Assembly: GCF_013409505.1 (NCBI RefSeq) | Contig: NZ_JACCBN010000001.1 | Coordinates: 5,766,001-5,830,000, forward strand | Length of the DNA: 64,000 nucleotides | Direction: 5' to 3' | Source: Actinomycetospora corticicola | GTDB lineage: Bacteria; Actinomycetota; Actinomycetes; Mycobacteriales; Pseudonocardiaceae | Part shown: positions 57,893-64,000 of the stretch, in pieces | Numbering within the stretch: position 1 is the first letter of the stretch | How the letters are laid out: each line of letters opens with the position of its first letter | Made by a program: the position numbers and the translations under genes | Notes under the pieces: model-generated | Seen by the model: only the letters and a program-made list of their open reading frames with translations | Databases searched by the model: none | Told to the model about the DNA's origin: nothing

Positions 57893-58921
57893 TCAGGCGA
57901 TCCCGACGGCGTGGCGCACCGAGCGCAGCACCCGGCTCGCCCGCTCGTGGGCGATCTCGCCGCCCTTCGCGAGCGCGTCGTCGAGCTCGCTGCCCGGCTC
58001 CATGAGCGCCTCGTAGCGCTCCCGCATCGGGCCGAGGCGCTCCTCGAGCACGTCGGCGAGCTGGTTCTTCAGCTCGCCCCACCCGACCCCGCCCGCCTCG
58101 AGCCGGGCGCGCGTGTCGGCGACGACGTCGTCGGGCGCGAACTGCGCGAGGATCTGGAAGACCGCCGACGAGTCCGGATCCTTCGGGTCCTCGACCGGCG
58201 TGGAGTCGGTCGGGATCCGCCGCACCAGCTTGCGCAGCTTCGGCGCCGCGAGGAACAGCGGGATGTAGTTGTCGTAGGACTTCGACATCTTGCGCCCGTC
58301 GAGCCCGGGCAGCGTGTGGCCCGTCGTCTCCGGCGGGATGACGGCCTCGGGGATCGGGAAGCGGTAGCCGCGGTCGCCGTAGAGGTGGTTGTAGCTGCCG
58401 GCGATGTCGGCGGCGATCTCGACGTGCTGCTGCTGGTCGCGTCCGACCGGGACGGCGTGCGCCTCCATGATCAGGATGTCGACGGCCATGAGGATCGGGT
58501 AGTTGTAGAGCCCCATGTTGATCCCGGCGTCGGGGTCCTCGCCCGCCGCGACGTTGGCGTCGCGCGCCGCCTTGTAGGCGTGCGCCCGGTTCATCAGCCC
58601 CTTGCCGGTGATGCAGGAGAAGATCCAGCTGAGCTCGAAGGTCTCGGGCACGTCGGACTGGCGGTAGAACACCGTCCGCTGCGGGTCGAGGCCGGCGGCG
58701 AGCCAGGTCGCGGCCACCGAGCGGGTCCAGTGCGCGAGGAGTTCGGGGTCCCGGGCGGTGGTCAGGGCGTGGTAGTCGGCGATGAAGTACAGCGACTCGT
58801 AGTCGCCCGTGGCCAGCTCGATCGCCGGCTCGATCGCCCCGATCAGATTGCCCAGGTGGGGTTCCCCGGTCGGCTTGACGCCGGTCAGGGAGGTCTTCCG
58901 CGTCGCTTGCGCACTGCTCAC
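57893..58921 (-). CDS. trpS: tryptophan-tRNA ligase
   Basis: A 342-residue class I aminoacyl-tRNA synthetase charging tRNA-Trp. The HIGH-like motif is PHLGN near 21-25 (PTGEPHLGNLIGA), DYHALTT lies near 49, and the KMSKS loop is GRKMSKSYDN near 220. The length fits the bacterial enzyme. The GTG start at 58921 follows a TAGGCT box by 8 nt, back to back with the promoter of the Crp/Fnr gene, so both may be leaderless and share control. Confidence 0.96.
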   Translation of the reverse strand: MSSAQATRKTSLTGVKPTGEPHLGNLIGAIEPAIELATGDYESLYFIADYHALTTARDPELLAHWTRSVAATWLAAGLDPQRTVFYRQSDVPETFELSWIFSCITGKGLMNRAHAYKAARDANVAAGEDPDAGINMGLYNYPILMAVDILIMEAHAVPVGRDQQQHVEIAADIAGSYNHLYGDRGYRFPIPEAVIPPETTGHTLPGLDGRKMSKSYDNYIPLFLAAPKLRKLVRRIPTDSTPVEDPKDPDSSAVFQILAQFAPDDVVADTRARLEAGGVGWGELKNQLADVLEERLGPMRERYEALMEPGSELDDALAKGGEIAHERASRVLRSVRHAVGIA

Positions 58922-58929
58922 GGTGATCG

Positions 58930-58935
58930 AGCCTA
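58930..58935 (-). promoter_or_regulatory. -10 hexamer of trpS promoter
   Basis: On the minus strand TAGGCT is followed by 8 nt and the trpS GTG. Confidence 0.4.
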
Positions 58936-58949
58936 TCGCTCGCGCGCAC

Positions 58950-58955
58950 TAGGGT
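58950..58955 (+). promoter_or_regulatory. -10 hexamer of Crp/Fnr gene promoter
   Basis: TAGGGT ends 8 nt before the GTG at 58964. The divergent trpS and regulator -10 boxes are only 14 bp apart. Confidence 0.4.
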
Positions 58956-58963
58956 TCCGCGAC

Positions 58964-59611
58964 GTGGAGCTGCTCGCGGACATGTCGGCCGAGGACCGCC
59001 GTCAGGTGCTCGCGAGCGGTCGGCGGCGCCGGTTCTCCGCGCGCGAGGTGGTCTTCCACGAGGGCGATCCGGCCGACACGTTCCTGCTCATCGACGCGGG
59101 TCGGGTCGCCGTGCGGGCCGCGACGCCGATGGGGGACACGGTGACGTTCGCCGTCGTCGGGCCGGGGGAGACGGTCGGCGAGCTGGCCCTCATCGACTCC
59201 GGCGCCCGGCGCTCGGCCTCGGTGGTGGCGCTGGAGGCGACGGAGGCGTGGTCGTTCGGCGCCGAGACCTTCCACCGGCTGCGCCGCACGAACGCGGGCG
59301 CCGACGCCTTCGTCCTGCAGACGCTCGCCGGCCAGGTACGGCGGCTGTCCGGGCTGCTCGTGGAGGCGCTGCACCTGCCGGTCGAGGCCCGGGTGCTGCG
59401 CCGCCTCGCCGACCTCGAGCGGCAGTACCGCGGCGAGTCGACGCCGACCCTCATCCCGCTCACCCAGGAGGAGCTGGCGTCGTTGGCCGGCGCCAGCCGC
59501 GCGACGGTGAACAAGGTGCTCCGGACCGTCGCCGCGGAGGGGCTGCTGGAGCTGCGCCGTGGCCGCGTCGCGGTGCTGGACCGGGCGGGGCTGGAGCGGG
59601 CGGCTTCCTGA
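58964..59611 (+). CDS. Crp/Fnr-family transcriptional regulator
   Basis: A 215-residue regulator with a cyclic-nucleotide-binding-like domain (about 5-120; FHEGDPADTFLLIDAGRV and GELALIDSGARRSASVVALE, the latter matching the phosphate-binding cassette region) and a C-terminal winged helix-turn-helix (about 165-210; LTQEELASLAGASRATVNKVL). No Cys cluster for Fe-S is present, so it is more Crp-like than Fnr-like. It may control the unknown gene at 59809, whose upstream region has a 20-bp palindrome. The ligand is unknown. Confidence 0.88.
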   Translation: MELLADMSAEDRRQVLASGRRRRFSAREVVFHEGDPADTFLLIDAGRVAVRAATPMGDTVTFAVVGPGETVGELALIDSGARRSASVVALEATEAWSFGAETFHRLRRTNAGADAFVLQTLAGQVRRLSGLLVEALHLPVEARVLRRLADLERQYRGESTPTLIPLTQEELASLAGASRATVNKVLRTVAAEGLLELRRGRVAVLDRAGLERAAS

Positions 59612-59629
59612 CGGCAGGTCGTCCCCGTC

Positions 59630-59671
59630 GTGGCAGGAAAGCGTCGTTGCTGTCATCCAGTGGCAGTGACG
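59630..59671. repeat. related copy of the 27-bp palindromic unit
   Basis: Bases 59630-59656 share start GTGGCAG, GTTGCTG(T) and end with the GT39 units. After a 3-nt gap a second unit begins at 59660 (GTGGCAGTGACG) and then decays. The 27+3 spacing is identical to that at 53511. Confidence 0.6.
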
Positions 59672-59700
59672 TCACATCGTCGGGACCGCGTTGGCGCCGC

Positions 59701-59720
59701 TGTGTCGGATCCCTGACACA
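59701..59720. promoter_or_regulatory. 20-bp operator-like palindrome
   Basis: TGTGTC and GACACA flank an 8-bp centre. It lies 90 bp after the Crp/Fnr regulator gene and 88 bp before the next start. Half-sites starting TGTG recall Crp-family operators, but the spacing is wider than the classic TGTGA-N6-TCACA. Confidence 0.45.
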
Positions 59721-59808
59721 ACCATGGTCACCGGGTGGACGGACGGATCGCGGCGCGGCGGGCAGGGTTCTCCTCAGCGCGCTCGAACCACCTCAGGAGG
59801 CCCCGGCG

Positions 59809-60591
59809 ATGCCCGTCACCACGGACCCGATCTACTCCGCCACCGGCCTCATGACGACCCCCCGTCCGACGCGCTCCGTCCCCCGCGCCCCGCAGGAGCA
59901 GCCGATGGACGCCCACGCCCTGGCCGAGGCGGTGTTCTCCCGCCGGTTGTCGGCCGACGAGCGTGCCGAGCTCGACCGCTTCTGGCGCACCGACTGGTCC
60001 GCCCACCGGCTCTCGCTCGGCGACGCGGGCGACCGGTCCCTGGCGGCCACCGCCGTCGCGTTCGGCACCCCCGTCTTCCACGGGTCCGGCGCCGGCTACG
60101 CGCTGACCTTCCACCCGGACGCCGAGGTGGTCGGCGCGGTGCGTCGCGGTCTCGGCCGGCCCGCCGCATGGCGTCCCGCCCTGCTCACCACCCGCGCCCG
60201 GGTGCTCGACCTCGTCGACGTCGAGGCGCTGCACCCGTCGGCGGAGGAGCTTCTCGCCGCCCTCGACGAGCGCCTGGCCCGCGGCCCGGTCGAGCTCACC
60301 GTCCCGGCCGCGGCGCACGTGCGCGCCCACCTCACCACCCGCTGCGACGGCGTCGCGACGATCGAACTGGTGATCCCGGGCGCCTCCTGCCCGTCCGCGG
60401 CGTTCCTGGAGGCCGCGCTCACCTGCGCCGGCACCGGCCACCTCGCCACCACCCGGCCCTACGTCACGTCCGCCACCACCGGAGAGCGCGGCCCGGTCCT
60501 CGACCGCATCGGTGCGATCCAACGCGAGTTCGGCCGCATGCGCCCGGGCGCGGTGATGCTCGCGCACCGCACGTGGTGGCGAGCCTGGTGA
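59809..60591 (+). CDS. hypothetical protein of unknown family
   Basis: A 260-residue soluble protein I do not recognise. A disordered Pro/Thr-rich start (1-33) leads into a helical LAEAVFSRRLSADERAELDRFWRTDWSAH (about 36-64), then mixed alpha/beta segments, with TTRARVLDLVDVEAL near 125, a strand VATIELVIPGASC and an Arg-rich end FGRMRPGAVMLAHRTWWRAW. No signal peptide or catalytic motif is seen. AGGAGG lies 8 nt before the ATG. It follows the Crp/Fnr gene and an operator-like palindrome, so it may be under that regulator. Confidence 0.65.
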   Translation: MPVTTDPIYSATGLMTTPRPTRSVPRAPQEQPMDAHALAEAVFSRRLSADERAELDRFWRTDWSAHRLSLGDAGDRSLAATAVAFGTPVFHGSGAGYALTFHPDAEVVGAVRRGLGRPAAWRPALLTTRARVLDLVDVEALHPSAEELLAALDERLARGPVELTVPAAAHVRAHLTTRCDGVATIELVIPGASCPSAAFLEAALTCAGTGHLATTRPYVTSATTGERGPVLDRIGAIQREFGRMRPGAVMLAHRTWWRAW

Positions 60592-60627
60592 GCAGTAAGG
60601 GTCGGTATCACGACCTTTTCTGCTCAC
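60588..60627. repeat. palindromic hairpin, GTGAGCA class (copy B)
   Basis: 17-bp arms (60588-60604, 60611-60627) with two mismatches and a GTATCA loop. It contains the stop codon of the upstream gene. GTGAGCA/TGCTCAC ends and a TATSA loop are shared with the hairpin at 4237-4284. AAGG/CCTTTT in the arms may let it terminate transcription in both directions. Confidence 0.65.
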
Positions 60628-60640
60628 GAGGCGAAGCCAC

Positions 60641-61360
60641 CTAGGGCCCCGGGAACCACGCCTTGAACGCCCGCGCGCCCTCGTCGACGTCCAGCGCCGG
60701 GTCGTCGACGCCGGTGCGGCCGAGCGCGAAGCGCAGGACGGCCGTGTCGGAGGAGCCCCGCACCGACACGGTCGGCGCCGCGTCCACGGCCTGCCACGTC
60801 GCGTCGACCACGCCGAACCGCAGGTCCACCGTCGGTCCGGTCAGACCCACGACGGTCCCCTCCGCCGGCACCTCGGCCGCCAGCACCGGCAGCACCGCGG
60901 CGAGCACGACGGACGTCGCCGTCACGACGTCCGCGCCCAGCGCCTCGTCGCGGCCCATCGCGGCGAGCACGTCGTCGGCGTGCACCCCGGCCTCCATCGT
61001 GAACACCTGCAGCGCGAACGGGCTCGGCACGGCGCCGAACGGGATCTCGACGGCGTCCCCGAGCTCCGCCGCCCGGTCCAGCTCGCCGACCAGGGCCGCG
61101 ACGGAGGCCCGCAACGCCGGCTCCACCCCGTCCCGGCCGCCGCTCGGTTCGGTCCCGACCCCGCTGCCCGCCTCGCCCGACCGCGACCGCCGCAGGGCGT
61201 CCGCCTCCATCGACGTGCCCCACGCCGCGTGCCGGGTGAGGTCGAGTAGCGACCAGCCCGCGCAGCGCGTCGGCCGCTCCCACCGGTCGTCGGGAAAAAC
61301 CTCGAGCACGGAACCCCAACAGCGGGCGACGGCCTCGCGGGCCTGGTCGGCGGTCAGCAT
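60641..61360 (-). CDS. maleylpyruvate isomerase family (DinB-like) protein
   Basis: A 239-residue protein of the mycothiol-dependent maleylpyruvate isomerase/DinB fold. The N-terminal WERPTRCAGWSLLDLTRHAAWG near 27-48 holds the C-x-G-W and metal-binding His, and MEAGVHADDVLAAMG near 127-141 supplies the second His. The C-terminal domain (about 160-239) is SCP2-like. Such proteins transfer mycothiol to unknown substrates. The start overlaps the end of the large regulator gene by 7 bp, so it is in that operon. Confidence 0.8.
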   Translation of the reverse strand: MLTADQAREAVARCWGSVLEVFPDDRWERPTRCAGWSLLDLTRHAAWGTSMEADALRRSRSGEAGSGVGTEPSGGRDGVEPALRASVAALVGELDRAAELGDAVEIPFGAVPSPFALQVFTMEAGVHADDVLAAMGRDEALGADVVTATSVVLAAVLPVLAAEVPAEGTVVGLTGPTVDLRFGVVDATWQAVDAAPTVSVRGSSDTAVLRFALGRTGVDDPALDVDEGARAFKAWFPGP

Positions 61361-64000
61361 GCGGTGCGTCCTTCGTGACGACGGAGCTCGGCGCGGGTCG
61401 CGTCGGCGGCGCGCACGGCCCCGGTGGACTCGTTGAGGGCGAGGGCGGCGTGGAACAGCGGGCCGGCGTCCTGGCCGGCGGCGCGGGCGGCCAGGCCGCG
61501 GACGTGGTCGACCGCCCCGAGGCACAGAGCCCCCGAGCCGACCACCCCGACGAGCCCGGCCCACGGCGCCAGCAGCCGGCCCAGCGTCACGCCCGCCGCA
61601 CGGTCCCCGAGCAGCGCGGCGACCTCCGCGCACTCGCCGAGCACGAACGCGCGGGCAGCGTCGTCCCCCGCCGCCGCGAAGTCGTCGACCGCCAACCGCC
61701 CGAGCAGCGCCGCGGCCTCGTCCGGTCGGCCCGCGCGGGCGGCGGCGACCGCCACGTGCGCCCAGGTCCGCCCGCCCACGGTCTCCGCCACGCGCCGCAG
61801 CGTGGGCAGGGCGAGCTCCGGCGTCCCGAGCGCGGTCTGCAGCGTGAGCAGCTGCACCGAGTGCACCTGCCCGGCGTCGCCGTAGTGCCAGCGCTCGCCC
61901 TCCACGCGGAAGTGCTCGACCGCCTCCGTCGCGGCGTCGAGGTCGCCGTGGTGGAGCAGCATCGCCGCCCGCCACATCGCCGGGTACCAGAGGTGCAGCG
62001 GTCGCCCGAGCCGCACCGCGAGCGCCGACGCCTCCTCGACGAGCTCCTCCGCCTCGGCCGTGGCCCCGAGCTCGAGCAGATCCACCATCCGCAGGCGCAG
62101 CGCCTCGAACTCGCGCTCGCCGTCCCCGGCGGCCCGGGCGGCGCGGAGCAGCTCCGAGTCGGAGGCGAGGCGGGCCTGCAGCGCGGTCGGGGCGGCGAGG
62201 GTGGGGCGGCGGGCGAGCAGCGCGTACGCGAGGGCGCCCGGGTCGTCGGCCCGCCGGGCGAGGGCGACGGCCTCGTCGCCGAGCGCACCCGCCGTCGGGA
62301 CATCGCCGCCGTAGCCGTGGGCGCGGGCCGACGCCGCGAGCAGCCGGGCCCGCAGCCCGGGCTCGCCGTCGGGGGTGAGGGCGAGGGCCTCGTCGAGCAG
62401 CGCGAACGCCCGGGCGCCCCACTCGGCCCGCGGGAGCCGGCTGTCGAACAGCGCGTCCTCGTAGCCGAGCGCGGCGGCCGCGCGCGTGGCGTACGTCCCG
62501 GGGTCCGCGGAGCCGGTGACCTCGGCGAAGGCCGCCATCGCGGCGGGCAGCCGCCCCGCGCGGCGCAGCGCCTCCGCGCGCCGGAGCCGACGGCGGGCCT
62601 GGTCCTCGCCGGGTCGGGGGTCGGCGGCGGAGCCGAGCTCGTGGGCGCGGGCGAAGAGCTCCGCGGCGTGCAGCGGCTCGGTCTCCAGCGCGGCCTCGCC
62701 CGCGGCGGTCAGCGCCTCCGCGGCGCGTCGGGCCAGCGCGACCCGGTCGAGCCGGCTCCCCAGCGCGGGGGCCTCGGCGTGGGCCTCGGCGAGGTGCCGC
62801 CCGACGAGCTCGACCCGGCCGCCGCGGCGGTCCAGCCAGCTCGCGAACCGCTCGTGCAGCTCGGCCCGGCGGGCACGGGGCAGCGTCGCGTAGGCCGTGT
62901 CCCGCAGCAGGCGGTGCCGGTAGGTGTACGACGACGGGTCCATGACGTCGACGTGGGGACCGGTCAGCAGGCCGGTGCCGGTCAGCTCGGCGAGCGGGAC
63001 GTCGGGGTCCGCGACGCCCAGGTCGGGGAGGGCCGACGCGGGCAGCGTCCGACCGGCCACCGAGCCCTGCCCGAGCAGCGCCCGCGACCGGGACGGCAGG
63101 GCGTCGAGCTGGCCGAGGTAGATGGCGCGCACGGTGCTGGGCACCACGGGGTCGCCCGTGCCGCCGGCCTGCTCCCACGCCCGCAGCAGCTCGACGACGA
63201 ACAGCGGGTTGCCGCCCGCTGCGCGCCGGACCTGCTCGACGACGGGGGCGGCGAGGTCGGGCGCGCGGTCGGTGACCAACGCGGTGATCTCGTCGTCGGG
63301 CAGCGGGTCGAGCACGAGGACCTCGCCCGGCGGGACGTCCCCGTCCGGGCGGGCGGTGGTGACGACGAGCCGGGTCGCGCGGTGCGGGGCGGCGGTGGCG
63401 TGGTCGAGGAACGCGTGCAGGTCGGGCCCGGCGAGGTGGACGTCGTCGAGCACCCACACCGGCGTGGGGCCGTCGGGCTCGCCGTGCGCGTCGAGGACGG
63501 CCGTCCACGAGGTCCACAGCTCCTGCGGGCTTCCGGTGAGCGGCTGCCCGGTCAGCAGGGCAACGGTGTGGCGGGCCGACACCTCGGCGCGCGGGCCGGT
63601 GTGGCCGTCGCGCGCGAGCCGGGCCCCGACGTCGTCCGGGACCACGCCCGCCGCCGTCAGCAGCGCCGCGACCGGGGCGTAGACGGGCTCCTCCCGGCGC
63701 ACGCGGACGAGCCAGACCGGGGTGTCGGACCGGTCGCGGAACTCCTCCACGAGCCGGGTGCGCCCGACCCCGGGGGGAGCCAGCACGGTCAGCCGCTCCG
63801 CGCCCCGGGTCGCCCGGTGGGCGGCCTGCAGCCGGGCGAGGTCGGCGTCGCGCCCGCGGAGGCGGTTCCGGTCGCGTCGGGCTGCGACCGCGCGACCGGC
63901 CACCCGGTACGCGGGCACCCGCTCGGCCTTGCCCTTGAGCGTGACCTCGCCGAGCGGGTCGAGCGCGACGACGGTCCCGACGGCGAGCGCGGTCTCCGGA
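61354..64000 (-). CDS. class III cyclase/AAA ATPase/TPR regulator, 5' end outside window
   Basis: About 882 residues are visible and the frame continues past base 64000. The first visible residues (VALDPLGEVTLKGKAERVPAYRV) match the C-terminal end of a class III adenylate/guanylate cyclase domain. An NTPase follows with a degenerate Walker A (APPGVGRTRLV, with Arg in place of Lys) and VWVLDDVH as Walker B, then a helical TPR-like region of over 500 residues. No LuxR-type HTH is seen before the stop. Similar large cyclase-ATPase proteins occur in actinomycetes, mostly without known signals. It is co-transcribed with the maleylpyruvate-isomerase-like gene. Confidence 0.85.
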   Translation of the reverse strand, partial: PETALAVGTVVALDPLGEVTLKGKAERVPAYRVAGRAVAARRDRNRLRGRDADLARLQAAHRATRGAERLTVLAPPGVGRTRLVEEFRDRSDTPVWLVRVRREEPVYAPVAALLTAAGVVPDDVGARLARDGHTGPRAEVSARHTVALLTGQPLTGSPQELWTSWTAVLDAHGEPDGPTPVWVLDDVHLAGPDLHAFLDHATAAPHRATRLVVTTARPDGDVPPGEVLVLDPLPDDEITALVTDRAPDLAAPVVEQVRRAAGGNPLFVVELLRAWEQAGGTGDPVVPSTVRAIYLGQLDALPSRSRALLGQGSVAGRTLPASALPDLGVADPDVPLAELTGTGLLTGPHVDVMDPSSYTYRHRLLRDTAYATLPRARRAELHERFASWLDRRGGRVELVGRHLAEAHAEAPALGSRLDRVALARRAAEALTAAGEAALETEPLHAAELFARAHELGSAADPRPGEDQARRRLRRAEALRRAGRLPAAMAAFAEVTGSADPGTYATRAAAALGYEDALFDSRLPRAEWGARAFALLDEALALTPDGEPGLRARLLAASARAHGYGGDVPTAGALGDEAVALARRADDPGALAYALLARRPTLAAPTALQARLASDSELLRAARAAGDGEREFEALRLRMVDLLELGATAEAEELVEEASALAVRLGRPLHLWYPAMWRAAMLLHHGDLDAATEAVEHFRVEGERWHYGDAGQVHSVQLLTLQTALGTPELALPTLRRVAETVGGRTWAHVAVAAARAGRPDEAAALLGRLAVDDFAAAGDDAARAFVLGECAEVAALLGDRAAGVTLGRLLAPWAGLVGVVGSGALCLGAVDHVRGLAARAAGQDAGPLFHAALALNESTGAVRAADATRAELRRHEGRTAC

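Overview
The window is chromosomal DNA from a very high-GC actinomycete, most likely a member of the Pseudonocardiaceae. The evidence is GTG-rich starts, F420-type oxidoreductases, DUF3558 and DUF3618 proteins, a mycothiol-type maleylpyruvate isomerase fold, and gene order shared with mycobacteria. About 55 protein genes, two tRNAs and tmRNA were called. No IS element, CRISPR array, rRNA or replication origin was seen. Many genes have a TAnnnT hexamer 6-8 nt before the start codon, which suggests leaderless mRNAs.

Layout. 1-5.8 kb: an edge-truncated hydrolase, a GH3 lipoprotein, a pair of acyl-CoA dehydrogenase subunits, and an ABM-domain protein coupled to a DUF3500 protein. 5.9-10.6 kb: prfB-ftsE-ftsX-smpB, an amidohydrolase and ssrA, covering translation termination and rescue plus cell division. 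10.8-16.2 kb: a kinase-like membrane protein, an MFS transporter, an FeS-type photolyase, a membrane-anchored DsbA-like protein and tRNA-Ala. 16.4-21.1 kb: ctaD, serB, a Pth2-like protein and an ATP-grasp protein. 21.1-28 kb: dinG, a fatty acid desaturase, and the NAD salvage genes pncA and pncB. 27.7-35 kb: a block shared with M. tuberculosis (clpS, DUF2017, mec, cysO, cysM, rhomboid, MBL phosphodiesterase-like, rph, rdgB). It includes the protein-thiocarboxylate cysteine pathway, but murI is missing from its usual place and an MFS exporter has been added.

35-47 kb is the accessory part. It holds an HNH endonuclease directly under a perfect LexA-type SOS box, then a tRNA with anticodon UAG but a short variable loop, then bcp, DUF3618, an acyl-CoA ligase with a thioesterase, a small PE-like helical protein with a DUF3558 lipoprotein, a CadD-like transporter, and a 1461-residue RHS polymorphic toxin. 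The toxin ends in an EndoU-type nuclease tip and is followed by a MafI-like immunity gene. 47-54 kb: a spermidine operon (PLP ornithine decarboxylase plus a SpeD-SpeE fusion) divergent from a Ser/Thr/Pro-rich envelope protein, then an SDR and a PPOX protein. 53-64 kb: a GT39-type glycosyltransferase, an amidotransferase and LLM oxidoreductase pair, a HIT protein, trpS divergent from a Crp/Fnr regulator, an unknown protein, a maleylpyruvate-isomerase-like protein, and a large cyclase/ATPase/TPR regulator cut by the window edge.

The strongest unexplained structure is a set of small dispersed repeats: a 27-bp palindromic unit (two in-frame copies inside the glycosyltransferase gene and a related copy upstream of an unknown gene), GTGAGCA-type hairpins after genes, and a short motif around CCCGACGRCGGG that recurs between genes.
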